The notes: generated from the sequence alone by a model not told the origin. Shown: positions 17,593 through 26,604, counted from the stretch's first letter. The stretch is DNA of 64,000 nt from an uncultured Clostridia bacterium (GCA_947627575.1 CANQWN010000006.1:1-64000); one strand, 5' to 3'. Program-made: numbers and translations.

Positions 17593-17747
17593 CTTAAAGT
17601 ATACGTCCGGTCACTTTGATTATTATATCACCGCCGCCGAAAATAGCAAGCAAAAACGCCCGCTGTTTGCGGGTTGAAAAAAAGACTGTAAATTTCTTTC
17701 GCTATATATTTTATACCCGCGCGCCGAAACGGGTTACTTTTTCCCGC

Positions 17748-17785
17748 ATAAAACAAAAAAACTCCGCCGCGGCGCGGCGGAGTTT
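17748..17785 (-). terminator. Terminator of the TerY-P/helicase operon
   Basis: A 12-bp stem AAACTCCGCCGC/GCGGCGGAGTTT (17759-17770, 17774-17785) with a 3-nt loop is followed on the minus strand by a T-rich run. It lies immediately after the helicase stop codon. Confidence 0.85.
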
Positions 17786-17788
17786 GCG

Positions 17789-20700
17789 TTACGGGTTCAA
17801 AGCCCGCCGCGCCTCGTCCAAAAGTTTTGCCTTTTCATAGGAATAGTTTTTTATCCACGCTTCGGGGAAGACGCGGTAAATTTTCCAGAAATACTTATTT
17901 TCCAGCAGTTGTTCTGTAAGGCGGGTGTATTCCCGCACGCTGTCCAGATCGGGGCGGGAGGGGTTGTCTATTATTATCCCCAGCGCAAAATTTTCGGGGT
18001 TGTCTTTCGCGCATACGCCTATGTTTATTTTACATTCCGATCTGCCTATTTCCGTCCTGTAATCTATCCCCGCCTCGTCCAGCGCGGCGCATACCGAAGC
18101 CGCTACGGGCGTTGCGGGCGCGCGGGAACCGTATACGCCTACGCGCTTTATCGTTTCGGCATAATCCAAAAATTCGCACAGCGCAACCGCGCCTTCCTTG
18201 TTTTCCGCGGGCGCGCTACTAGCCTCTATCGCGGATTTCAGGGAATACACGTCAAGCGTGGAAATAACTATCATTCTGCGGCGGGCGCGCGTAACCGCAA
18301 CGTTAAGCCGCTTTTTGCCTGCGCGCAGGCGCAATCTGCCCAAATACGGCAGGGTGAATCTGCCGTTCGCGTCTTTGGAATAGCACACGCTTAAAAGCAT
18401 TGTGTCGCGTTCGTCGCCCTGCATTGTGTCAAGGTTGCAAAAAATCAGCGGCTCGTCCTTATGGCTGTTTTCCCACGCCTCAATCACAGGCTTACGCGCG
18501 GGATCTTCGCGGAATTTCAGCCAGCGGGACTCTATTTCCATCGCCTGCGCGTTTGAAAACGCCACCACGCCCAATGAATAGTTTTTCCTTTCCGCGTGGT
18601 TCATTTCCCGCCAAAGCAGGTTCACCGCGGCTTCCGCCTCGCCCGGGTTCGCGTGCGAACCCTTTGAACCGGAATCGTACGCCCTGTCGGGGCTGTACGG
18701 CACGCGGCGGTATTCTATGCCGTAATTTTCGTTTTTAAAGGCGGAGGGGAAGGTTATCAGGTTGTAATCGAAATGCTCGTTGGAAAAGGCTATAAGCGTC
18801 TCGTCACAGCTTCTGTAATGCCATTTCAGGGAAATGGAAACGTCCCCCAGCGCCGCGTTGGCGACGTTCAGTACCGAATATTCCGATTCGGACTCTTCGT
18901 CGAACAGCCTGTCGTCCCCGTCCACGGTTATGTCGTCTGCGCGGAAAAAGTCGCAGGGGGGAAGCTGGTTTCTGTCGCCCGCAATTATTATCTGTTTGCC
19001 ACGCACAATGCTTGCAAGGGCGTCCTCGATAAATATCTGCGAAGACTCGTCGAATATCACCATATCGAATTTAATAGACGGGTCTATATATTGGCTTACG
19101 TTCAGCGGCGACATCATAAAGCAGGGCTTTATCCTGCGTATATATTCCCAATTTTCAAGTATGGTTTCCTTTATGGAATGTTTGGCAAGGGAGCGCAGTT
19201 TGGGATATTCGCCCGTTGCTCCGCCCGCCCGCGCAAAAGCCGCGGCGCGCTTCAACTCGTCCAGCCGCAGATATAACTGCAAAGCCCCCGATTTCAGCGC
19301 GCGTTCGTCAAGGCGCGCATAGTTTTCCATAAGACGGCTGTGTTCGTCGCGTTCAAAGGACAGCACGCAATCCAAACTGTTTTTAAGCGCGTATTCGTGG
19401 GCGGCAAGTTTATAATATGTGCCGTAAATCATTCCCACCGCGGTTTCGTACTCGCTTACGCCGTTTTCAGTAAGCTCGTCCAAAATCCCCCGCGCGCCGC
19501 TTTCGTCCGCCCATTTCAGGTCCGCGCGGAAGTTGTACCAATCGGCAAGTCTGTCCTTTTCGGCGGCAACCGTTTCGGCTTCGCTTATGCAAAACCGCCC
19601 GTCGGACGCGCCGTCGAAAAATGCCGTTATCTCCCTGTTTAAAATCGCCTCGCCGTCCAGCGCTTCCGCAAGCGCTTCCGCCAATTTGCGCGCCGCGTTG
19701 CGCGTGGCGTCAGCCGCCTGCGGGGTGAATCTCAAAAGCGCGCCCCTATGCGTATCGAGGTCGTATCCCGCCGCGTCGTTGCGGAAGTAAAAGTTCTTTA
19801 TGCCGTCCGCAACGCGCAATATTTCGTCCCATTCTTCCGCGGTCTGCGGCGACGAGCCGAAGTTTTTGTAATCATCCTCGCTTTTGCCGTCGTATTCGGC
19901 TTTCATAAGGGTATATTCGCGGTATTTTATCAATTTATCCGCGTAAACCGCAAGTTCGGAATATTTTATTTTGCGCGGCTTGTCTTTAAAGCAACCGATA
20001 ACTTTCGCGGCGTAAATTTTGTATTTTTTGCCCAATCTCGAAAAAATCGGGCGGAATAAAGGCAATTGCGCCGCAAGCTCTTCCGCGTCAACGGCGGCAT
20101 AGGCGGCGGGGTCTATTTCGCGACGGTAGTTCCCGCCCGCGCAGGCGCACAATTTTTCCGCCTGCCCGCGCCGCAATGCGGCTTCAACCGTAAGCGCGTG
20201 CAAAACATCCCTGTCTTGTATTTGCGCCATCTGCACGGGCAGCGCGGGGGCTTCAGCCCAATCCTCCGCAAGCGTAAGCGCCCTTGTAAGGCTTTCCCTT
20301 TCAAACGCAAGTTCGCAGCCGAAAAATTTCTTCGCCGCTTCCGCACATTCCTTCAATTTTTTTATTGTGACGGAGTATCTTTCGCACAGCCTTTCAAGTT
20401 TGCCGCTGCCGTCGCCCTTGCAGTTTATAAGCGGGTCGTCGCGGTAGTTGAAGTATACCTTTCCCCTGCCGCAAAGCGAATAGAATCTTGAAATGCGCGC
20501 GATAAGTTCGTCTATGCCGCGGTTGTCGCAATCGTAGTCCGTAAAGCTGTTAAGTTTGCGGTATTTCGCGTAGGGCGCCGCCCTCTGCAATATCTTCTCG
20601 TATGATTCGCCGTCGGCGTCCACGGCGGAAATCTGGTTCATATATCTCTGTATTTTCCGCCTCCCTTCCGCCAATTCTTCGGGGGAGGGGGAATTGTATC

Positions 20701-22546
20701 TGTCGGCGGGTCTGCCGCAGGCAAGCGCCTTGTTTATTTCCGCTACAAAGGGGTCCCTGCAAACCGCGCCGCCGCGCTTGTTCAGGTGTTCGAAGTCGAG
20801 GACGAAATCGTTCAGCGAATGTGCGCCGTCCACTTCAAGCCTGCCGAGGTTATCCGTTATCACCGCGCGCGCAGTGGCTTTTTCCGTTACGAACAGCACG
20901 GATTTTCCGCTTCCCGCCGCCGTGGCTATCATATTAGTAATCGTTTGGCTTTTGCCCGAACCGGGCGGACCCTGTAATATGAAGGACTTGCCTTCCGCCG
21001 CCGCCCGTATAACATTTTCCTGGCTGGAATCGGCGTCAAGCACCATATATTTAGCGCCTTCTTTTGCGGGTTCCGCGTCGGGCAGGGGACATTCGTCGCC
21101 GCATATCCTGCGTATAACGGGATTTTCAAGGTACAGCGCGCGGTTGGTTTCAATGTCGTGTTCAAGTTGCAGTTTCTGATAGTGGAAAAGCCCCAGCCCC
21201 AAGCCTTCCGTCACCGTCCAATCTTTGGTAATCTGCGCCGCCGCGGAGGACGAATTTTTCCAGACGTTGGTCAGCATACGGAAGTATGTCTTTGCGCCGA
21301 AAGATTTGTCGTATTCGGGCATAGTAAGCGAACACATTGCGGAATATCCTTCCAGCATATGCGTAAGCGTACGGTTAAGCACAAATTCGGGCTTCGCTTC
21401 GGAAGCCTCGAAGTAACATTCCGCGCTTGTCCTGTCGTAGGTAAGCGTGATGGGAAGGAGAAGTATGGGCGAGCGGTAGGCAGTTCCCGACGAATCTTTC
21501 CAATTGAGGAAGCCGCAGGCGAGGTAAAGCACGTGCAAGCCGAAGTTCCGCTCCATATTTTTCGCCTTGCCCGTCATTCTTTTCACCGTTTCCTGCGCCT
21601 CGTCGTCGGGCAACGCGCAGAGTACGGCGGTTGACGGCAGAGAGGTAAGCAGGGAACGCTCTATCAGGGGATAGGAAGTAAGTTTTGCGGGCTTTCCGCA
21701 AACGGGGCAGGTTGCGTTTGCTTTGCGCACTTCGTCCAAAGCTATCTTTCCGCCGCACTCGCACGCGACGTAGCCGTCGTGCAGTACAAGGTCTTCCTTC
21801 AAAGTTACCATGCTTTTCCTGCCCGAAGTGTTGCCGCTGTCGCAGTCGGGGCAGGCTTCGGCGTATCTCGTCTTTTTATCGAAAGGGATAAAGGGGCGGA
21901 AGAGGTATTTGCCGCACAGTTTGCACTGCAAAACGGTTTGCGGTTTAAATAATTTCCATTCGGCAAATCTCACCCGCTTGCCGGAAATAAGCGCCTTCAT
22001 CGTCCCGTCTATGTTTCCGGAATGAAGCGTAAGCATACTTGTACGGCTGTTTTTAAAGTTCACCAAAGGGTTATTGCGGGAAACGTCAAGCAGCCTTATG
22101 CGGTAAAATTCCAGCTTCTTTTCTTGCGGCGTGGCTTGCTTTTCAATCGAAACGGAGGGGTCGAAGCTCAAAAGCTCGTTCTCGTCCAAATCGTCCGTCG
22201 CCACTTCGTTTTCGTCGGCAAGCCCCAAACACACGGCAAAAAGCCGCGTTACAAACACGTACGCCTGCACGCGGTAAATATCGGGGCGGCAGTCGCGCTT
22301 CATATTTCTCTGCGCGGCGAAAGCTATTTCAAGCGGATCGACTTCACGGTTGCCGCTTTCGGCTATTTCAAAAAGAATGGCGCACACGTAGTCCGCAAGG
22401 TCGTAAACGGCTTTCGCATATCCGTAGTTTACGTTTTCCCGCAGGTAGTCCGATATATAGAGCGAGGGCTTGTCTTTCCAAGCCGGTTCGCGTGCTGCCA
22501 TTTCCCTCATTCCCTCGCAGTAGCGGTGAAATCTCTCTTTAAGCAT
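17789..22546 (-). CDS. Large DUF4011-type SF1 helicase with zinc ribbons and a C-terminal endonuclease-like domain
   Basis: The 1585-residue protein is the last gene of the VWA-PP2C-kinase operon. Residues 1-140 are unassigned. A DUF4011-like segment near 150-180 carries RLLDVSRNNPLVNF, followed by two zinc ribbons (CKLC...CPDC and CECG...CPVC) at about 210-295. The SF1 helicase core has Walker A QGPPGSGKS near 524, motif II FDESSQ near 1160, and QGDERDTMLL near 1375 with motif VI NVAVTRARRR after it. A long charged helical insertion separates motifs I and II. The last 110 residues resemble the Vsr-like nuclease found in such helicases, but the usual RIDLAV and LGIExD motifs read KINIGV and LGIIID, so catalysis is doubtful. 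It probably unwinds nucleic acid under control of the kinase/phosphatase pair. GAGGA lies just before the ATG, 10 nt after the kinase stop. Confidence 0.8.
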   Translation of the reverse strand: MLKERFHRYCEGMREMAAREPAWKDKPSLYISDYLRENVNYGYAKAVYDLADYVCAILFEIAESGNREVDPLEIAFAAQRNMKRDCRPDIYRVQAYVFVTRLFAVCLGLADENEVATDDLDENELLSFDPSVSIEKQATPQEKKLEFYRIRLLDVSRNNPLVNFKNSRTSMLTLHSGNIDGTMKALISGKRVRFAEWKLFKPQTVLQCKLCGKYLFRPFIPFDKKTRYAEACPDCDSGNTSGRKSMVTLKEDLVLHDGYVACECGGKIALDEVRKANATCPVCGKPAKLTSYPLIERSLLTSLPSTAVLCALPDDEAQETVKRMTGKAKNMERNFGLHVLYLACGFLNWKDSSGTAYRSPILLLPITLTYDRTSAECYFEASEAKPEFVLNRTLTHMLEGYSAMCSLTMPEYDKSFGAKTYFRMLTNVWKNSSSAAAQITKDWTVTEGLGLGLFHYQKLQLEHDIETNRALYLENPVIRRICGDECPLPDAEPAKEGAKYMVLDADSSQENVIRAAAEGKSFILQGPPGSGKSQTITNMIATAAGSGKSVLFVTEKATARAVITDNLGRLEVDGAHSLNDFVLDFEHLNKRGGAVCRDPFVAEINKALACGRPADRYNSPSPEELAEGRRKIQRYMNQISAVDADGESYEKILQRAAPYAKYRKLNSFTDYDCDNRGIDELIARISRFYSLCGRGKVYFNYRDDPLINCKGDGSGKLERLCERYSVTIKKLKECAEAAKKFFGCELAFERESLTRALTLAEDWAEAPALPVQMAQIQDRDVLHALTVEAALRRGQAEKLCACAGGNYRREIDPAAYAAVDAEELAAQLPLFRPIFSRLGKKYKIYAAKVIGCFKDKPRKIKYSELAVYADKLIKYREYTLMKAEYDGKSEDDYKNFGSSPQTAEEWDEILRVADGIKNFYFRNDAAGYDLDTHRGALLRFTPQAADATRNAARKLAEALAEALDGEAILNREITAFFDGASDGRFCISEAETVAAEKDRLADWYNFRADLKWADESGARGILDELTENGVSEYETAVGMIYGTYYKLAAHEYALKNSLDCVLSFERDEHSRLMENYARLDERALKSGALQLYLRLDELKRAAAFARAGGATGEYPKLRSLAKHSIKETILENWEYIRRIKPCFMMSPLNVSQYIDPSIKFDMVIFDESSQIFIEDALASIVRGKQIIIAGDRNQLPPCDFFRADDITVDGDDRLFDEESESEYSVLNVANAALGDVSISLKWHYRSCDETLIAFSNEHFDYNLITFPSAFKNENYGIEYRRVPYSPDRAYDSGSKGSHANPGEAEAAVNLLWREMNHAERKNYSLGVVAFSNAQAMEIESRWLKFREDPARKPVIEAWENSHKDEPLIFCNLDTMQGDERDTMLLSVCYSKDANGRFTLPYLGRLRLRAGKKRLNVAVTRARRRMIVISTLDVYSLKSAIEASSAPAENKEGAVALCEFLDYAETIKRVGVYGSRAPATPVAASVCAALDEAGIDYRTEIGRSECKINIGVCAKDNPENFALGIIIDNPSRPDLDSVREYTRLTEQLLENKYFWKIYRVFPEAWIKNYSYEKAKLLDEARRALNP

Positions 22547-22556
22547 CGTATCCTCG

Positions 22557-24101
22557 TCAAACGTGTATTTTCAAAGTTTTCCCGTTTTTATAAACAATTT
22601 TATATCCGTCGCAAAGTTTTGCGCCGTCGCCGTCTTTAAGTTCGGCTATGCGACTGTCGTTGCGGTCGCGTATTTCCGCTTCGCCCGCGCAGGTAAAGTA
22701 AACCGCGCCGTTGTCGCATTCGAATTCTCCCGCTTCGGGCGCGTCAAGCGCCAACGTTGCGCCGCTTATTTTCTTTTTGCCGCCGTTCAGCTTGTAATAG
22801 CGTACGTTTCCCTCTGCGGAAAGGTATTCGATATAGGTTCCCGAAGGCACTCCGCCGTAAAAGCTGGCGTACTTCACCGCGTGGCTTTCGGGCGCGCGGA
22901 AGGCGTTGTAATTTTGTTTGCCGTCGGGCGCCCTGCCGCCGTAAAAAGAGGGGTAAGGTTGGTTTTCCGCAGGGGCGCGGGGCGCTTCGGCGGGTATCGC
23001 CGCGCTCATAATATATGACGGCGACGGCGCGTCGGGCTTTGCCCCGTGCTTTTTTGCGGCTTCCGCGCCGTCCGCGGGCTTTCCCGCAAGAATTTCGCCT
23101 ATAATTTTCGCCCAGCTGTGCGCGGTGGGGCGGGATTCGCGGTCGAAAGGTTTAACAAACGCCTTTTCAAAAAGTTGTTTCAGCCTCAAATCAAGCGAAT
23201 CCCATATCTTCAATTTTTCGTCCAGATTTTTTCTGAACGCGATGTTGGCGGGGTTTTTGCTGTTGCGCATAAGGTTGTCCACGCAATTGCATCTGTCTTT
23301 GGGGTCGAAGATGTAGGTGAGGCACCTTATGTCCAGATCGCCGTCGTCCACGGCTTCCTTAACGCCTTCCATATCCAGACAGGCGGGCAAAACGGAATAC
23401 ATTATCTCGCCGTGATAAGCCGATTGCAGGCAGTTATCCAACAGCATGCGGAAGATGAATGTGGCAAGCGCATATCTGTCGCTGTATATCGAAACTTTTT
23501 CCTTTCCGAACGCCACTTCGGGCGCAAGGAAAAATCCCGTGCCCTTCAAAAAGTTCAATTTCCCGCTTTCTATATCGGCGGAGTTTGCGGCGTTTTCGCA
23601 GTCGATAACGTATATAAAACCGCTGTCCGCATTGTACATAAAGTTGCCCCAATTTATGTCCGTATAGCAGTGCCCCACGTTGTGCAAAAGCGTCAAAGCC
23701 GTGGCTATTTTCTTTATGATGCGCAGTTTTTGGGTTACGCTCATCTTCTGTATTTCGCCGTCGATAAGCATATCGTTAAGCGTTTTGCCGGGCACGCAGT
23801 CCATAAGATAGGCAACTTCGCCGTTCGCTTCGCACATGCTTTTGGGGAAAACAAAGTCAACCTGTTCCCTTGCGGCTATTTCGTCTATGCGCTTTTCTAT
23901 CCCGGAATTTATAAGTTGTCGCACGTTTTCTATCTTATTGCAACGCTTCTGATAATCCTGTTCGTTTAGTATCTTAACGCAAAAAAACTTGCCCTGCCTG
24001 TCCTTTACGCGCCATATCGAGCCTTGTCCGCCCTGCCCCAATTTGCGGTCCACGGTATAGGGTTCGCCCTTGAAAGCTACGATATCTCCCGTATTAATCA
24101 T
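22557..24101 (-). CDS. Ser/Thr protein kinase of a TerY-P-like triad
   Basis: This 514-residue soluble kinase has a glycine loop GQGGQGS at 23-29 and the VAIK-type lysine at 43 (CVKIL). The catalytic loop is YTDINWGN (D148, N153) where HRDxKxxN is usual. Its magnesium motif is DCE at 167-169 instead of DFG, and the APE motif is at 194-196. Active-site Lys, Asp and Asn are kept, so activity is likely. Residues 345-420 form a Pro/Ala-rich linker with two SFYGG elements. The last 100 residues look like a small beta domain, possibly a ligand or phosphopeptide module. It overlaps the phosphatase gene by 8 nt, with GAGGTG before the start, so coupled translation is expected. Confidence 0.85.
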   Translation of the reverse strand: MINTGDIVAFKGEPYTVDRKLGQGGQGSIWRVKDRQGKFFCVKILNEQDYQKRCNKIENVRQLINSGIEKRIDEIAAREQVDFVFPKSMCEANGEVAYLMDCVPGKTLNDMLIDGEIQKMSVTQKLRIIKKIATALTLLHNVGHCYTDINWGNFMYNADSGFIYVIDCENAANSADIESGKLNFLKGTGFFLAPEVAFGKEKVSIYSDRYALATFIFRMLLDNCLQSAYHGEIMYSVLPACLDMEGVKEAVDDGDLDIRCLTYIFDPKDRCNCVDNLMRNSKNPANIAFRKNLDEKLKIWDSLDLRLKQLFEKAFVKPFDRESRPTAHSWAKIIGEILAGKPADGAEAAKKHGAKPDAPSPSYIMSAAIPAEAPRAPAENQPYPSFYGGRAPDGKQNYNAFRAPESHAVKYASFYGGVPSGTYIEYLSAEGNVRYYKLNGGKKKISGATLALDAPEAGEFECDNGAVYFTCAGEAEIRDRNDSRIAELKDGDGAKLCDGYKIVYKNGKTLKIHV

Positions 24102-25686
24102 CTTTCACCTCGTCAGTATTCTCTCTTTCGCCGTGCGTCATAAGCGCGAACACGATAGAGCAGTCGTCGCCCTTTCCGCACTGCGTCTCGTTGTAATCCG
24201 CGCAGCGCATCGCGGCGGCGTCCGCCTTGTCCGCCCTTTCGGAGGGGTCCGCCGTTTCGTACAGCTCGTAGCAGAAATCCAGCTTGTTTTTCATATTTCC
24301 GAACAGGGAATCCGCCCCGTCGGAAGCTATAAGTATGCAGTCCACTTCGTCCGCGTCGAAAAATCTCATTTGCAACGCGTGCGGATTTGTTTTAAGGTGC
24401 GCCAGCGTAAGAACTTCGGTCTGCGTTACGCCGGAAACGCCGTCGTTCACGTCAAATCCGCCCACCGCGATTCTGTCTGTTATCCGTTCGGATTTTTTCA
24501 CGAAGAATACGCCGTCGCCCACCGCGCCGCACAGCACGTAATCGGGGCAACCGAACGCAAACTGCATTGTGGTGGCGAAAGCCTCCGTTCCCGCGCCGCC
24601 GTAATTTGCGTATTCACCGGAAGCGCGGATAAGTTTTTCCCATTCGGCGTACAGATCCCCGGCAAGCGAATTGCGCATATATATCGCAAATTCCACCCAA
24701 TTTATCGCGGGCGTTTGGCTTTTGTACCGCCTGCGGAAGCGTTTGCTTTTTCTTGCGGCTTCGGTCAGTTGCTCTATTTTCGCGGAAATGACGTTTTTAA
24801 GCGCCTCCGCGGCTTTTTGCGAGCCGAGCGCGGAATCGATACAGCTTCCCACGCCGTCGTTGCAAACGGCAAGCCACGCGCCGTCCCGCCCGTCGAATGT
24901 GCAGCAAGAGGAGTAGTCCTCGCAGGATATATGCCCGGGTTTTTGCAGCATACCCTCGTGCGAGACGGAGTAAATTTCCACGCCGTCGCCCGCGGCGCTT
25001 GTCTTTACGCGCGCCCTGTGGCTTTTGCCGAGGTATTCTTCAAGGCAGGATATCCATATTTTGGGTCGGTAGTTGGGGTATTTGAACGCCAGCGCGTCCC
25101 AAAGCATCTCGTAAATTTTAACTTCGCCCGCATTTTCTCCGCCGCCGGCAAGTTTTTCCACGTCTCGTTTTTTAAGCGAAAATTTTATTTCCTCGCCCAT
25201 ACGTCTTATGTTTTCGGCGGCGGGGCGGGGCAGATCCCCGTCGGACTGCAAGGCGTTCAGCGCGGCGTTCATACGCGCATATGCGCCGTCCGCGCGCGGC
25301 TTTGCCGCGTCCGTCCACACTTCGTCGGGATATTTCCCGCCCGTCATTATAAAAAATATCGCGCCTGCAAGGCAGATGTTTGCGCGCCCTTTAGCAGGAA
25401 GCTCCTTTTCGCAGTCGCAGGGCAAAAGCAGGCGTTTATTGTCCAATTTAGTTTGTAAAGCGTCCGCGGCGGCGCACAAAGTTTCTTCCGCGCCGTCGTT
25501 TTCGTTTGCGGCAAAAATTTCGGCAACCTTTATGCACAGCCGCAGTTTTCCGCCGTAATCCGCGGGCGGGAAAATGGCGCTTTGCGCGCCGCCGTCCGTT
25601 TCAGCCGCGGCGGAAGCGTGCGTCGGCAGACGTTTTGTGCCGTCCGTGCCGAAAAATTCGTATAAAAAATTATTTTCGTCGGGCAT
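24094..25686 (-). CDS. PP2C-family protein phosphatase of a TerY-P-like triad
   Basis: The 530-residue protein has a C-terminal PP2C domain (about 235-515) with the metal-binding motifs NDGVGS near 278, GAVGDG, SDGADS near 453 and GDDCS near 508, so it should be an active Mn/Mg-dependent phosphatase. The N-terminal 230 residues are not PP2C. A stretch ending LAGAIFFIMTGGKYPDEVW resembles the helix-F region of a protein-kinase C-lobe with no catalytic loop before it, hinting at a degenerate kinase lobe (inference). GGAGGG precedes the ATG. A hairpin with T residues separates it from the VWA gene. It probably reverses phosphorylation by the neighbouring kinase. Confidence 0.85.
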   Translation of the reverse strand: MPDENNFLYEFFGTDGTKRLPTHASAAAETDGGAQSAIFPPADYGGKLRLCIKVAEIFAANENDGAEETLCAAADALQTKLDNKRLLLPCDCEKELPAKGRANICLAGAIFFIMTGGKYPDEVWTDAAKPRADGAYARMNAALNALQSDGDLPRPAAENIRRMGEEIKFSLKKRDVEKLAGGGENAGEVKIYEMLWDALAFKYPNYRPKIWISCLEEYLGKSHRARVKTSAAGDGVEIYSVSHEGMLQKPGHISCEDYSSCCTFDGRDGAWLAVCNDGVGSCIDSALGSQKAAEALKNVISAKIEQLTEAARKSKRFRRRYKSQTPAINWVEFAIYMRNSLAGDLYAEWEKLIRASGEYANYGGAGTEAFATTMQFAFGCPDYVLCGAVGDGVFFVKKSERITDRIAVGGFDVNDGVSGVTQTEVLTLAHLKTNPHALQMRFFDADEVDCILIASDGADSLFGNMKNKLDFCYELYETADPSERADKADAAAMRCADYNETQCGKGDDCSIVFALMTHGERENTDEVKDD

Positions 25687-25702
25687 TTCGTTCCCTCCAT
25701 TT

Positions 25703-25735
25703 TAAAAGGGGGGAGAGGTGTTTCACTCTCCCCGC
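25703..25735 (-). terminator. Intra-operon hairpin between the VWA and PP2C genes
   Basis: On the minus strand GGGGAGAG/CTCTCCCC (25726-25733, 25710-25717) forms an 8-bp stem with an 8-nt loop, followed by CCTTTTAA. It resembles a weak terminator that would make the VWA protein more abundant than the downstream enzymes. It ends before the PP2C ribosome site. Confidence 0.55.
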
Positions 25736-25741
25736 GGTCTT

Positions 25742-26392
25742 TTAAACTGCTATCGAGGCGTTTAACGTCACCGATTCCAGAATTTCCACAAGGTTGTCGG
25801 TGTATTCTTCGGAACAGTCGTAGTAGGGCTTTATGCCCGCCTTTTCCATTTTGTCGCTTACCTTCGCAAAGCGTTTAAGACTGTCCTTGCCCTGTTCGTT
25901 TACGTTAATGCCTATCGCCACGCGCAGGGACTTTCTGAACTGCCTTATGTGGTTGGGGCTGTTCTTGTCCGCGTATTCCAGCACCTCGTCGTAGGAAGGG
26001 GTGCTGTCGGTCGGCTCGCCGTCGGAAATAAGCACTATCGCGGGCGCAACGGCGTTTTTGTCCTCTTCGCCGTAATTGCCGCCCTGCAAGTCCTTGATAA
26101 CCTCGTAGATAGCCGCGCCCGTGGGCGTGCCGCCGTAGAAGGTTTCCTGTTTGATGGGGTCCCAATGATCGAAGTCGTCAAGCGTCCTTTCGGCTATAAG
26201 CACAACGTTGTTGGTGAAATTGCTTGAAAAGCCCAGCACCTTGAAGTTGATATTCAAATCGGGCGTTTTAAGGCGTTTTATTTCGGGTATTGCGTCCGCC
26301 ACAACGTTTTCCATCGCCGTGTTAACGGCGTCTGCGCGCTGTCCGTGCATCGAGCCGGAGCAGTCGATCAAAAAGTAAACTGTTTTGTTCAT
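25742..26392 (-). CDS. VWA-domain protein, TerY-like
   Basis: The 216-residue soluble protein is a single von Willebrand A domain with a complete MIDAS: DCSGS at 10-14, the Thr of GGTPTG near 89-91, and SDGEPTD near 123-129. It resembles TerY-type proteins, which by published comparative genomics (Anantharaman, Iyer and Aravind, on Ter-dependent stress systems) recur with a PP2C phosphatase and a kinase as the TerY-P triad. It is first in the operon, with GGAGG before the ATG and its own consensus-like promoter. Its likely role is a metal-dependent scaffold for the complex. Confidence 0.88.
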   Translation of the reverse strand: MNKTVYFLIDCSGSMHGQRADAVNTAMENVVADAIPEIKRLKTPDLNINFKVLGFSSNFTNNVVLIAERTLDDFDHWDPIKQETFYGGTPTGAAIYEVIKDLQGGNYGEEDKNAVAPAIVLISDGEPTDSTPSYDEVLEYADKNSPNHIRQFRKSLRVAIGINVNEQGKDSLKRFAKVSDKMEKAGIKPYYDCSEEYTDNLVEILESVTLNASIAV

Positions 26393-26425
26393 TTTATTCC
26401 TCCGTAAAGTTTATTTACAATAGTG

Positions 26426-26454
26426 ATTATAGCATGTCACCTTTTAAAAATCAA
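26426..26454 (-). promoter_or_regulatory. Promoter of the VWA-PP2C-kinase-helicase operon
   Basis: On the minus strand TTGATT (26449-26454), a 17-bp spacer and TATAAT (26426-26431) are present. The start site would be near 26419, about 27 nt before the VWA ATG. It is the only clear promoter upstream of the four genes. Confidence 0.7.
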
Positions 26455-26575
26455 TGCCGCGGGGGCTTAATTTGTAAAACCCGCATAAATGTGGGGAAAG
26501 CCGCAATAAGTACGGAAAACCCCTTTATTTTTACGGATATATTGCGGATAATTTGCCCGCTTCGCTTTCAAATTA

Positions 26576-26604
26576 TTGACATTTTTTCCGTCGCAGAGTA
26601 TATT
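26576..26604 (+). promoter_or_regulatory. Promoter of tcdA giving a probably leaderless message
   Basis: TTGACA (26576-26581) and TATATT (26599-26604) are exactly 17 bp apart. The ATG at 26611 begins 7 nt after the -10 box, where transcription itself should start, so there is no room for a ribosome-binding site. Confidence 0.75.

Noticed and set aside
17789-22546. Housekeeping UvrD/Dna2-like repair helicase
   Set aside because: The DUF4011-type front end, zinc ribbons, endonuclease-like tail and operon with kinase, phosphatase and VWA genes argue for a dedicated system rather than general repair.
24070-25458. Long open frame on the plus strand opposite the phosphatase gene
   Set aside because: The minus strand encodes a protein with clear PP2C motifs over the same bases; the plus-strand product resembles no family and lacks a start signal. 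Similar antisense frames opposite the EF-G-like, kinase, rubrerythrin and nadB genes were rejected for the same reason.
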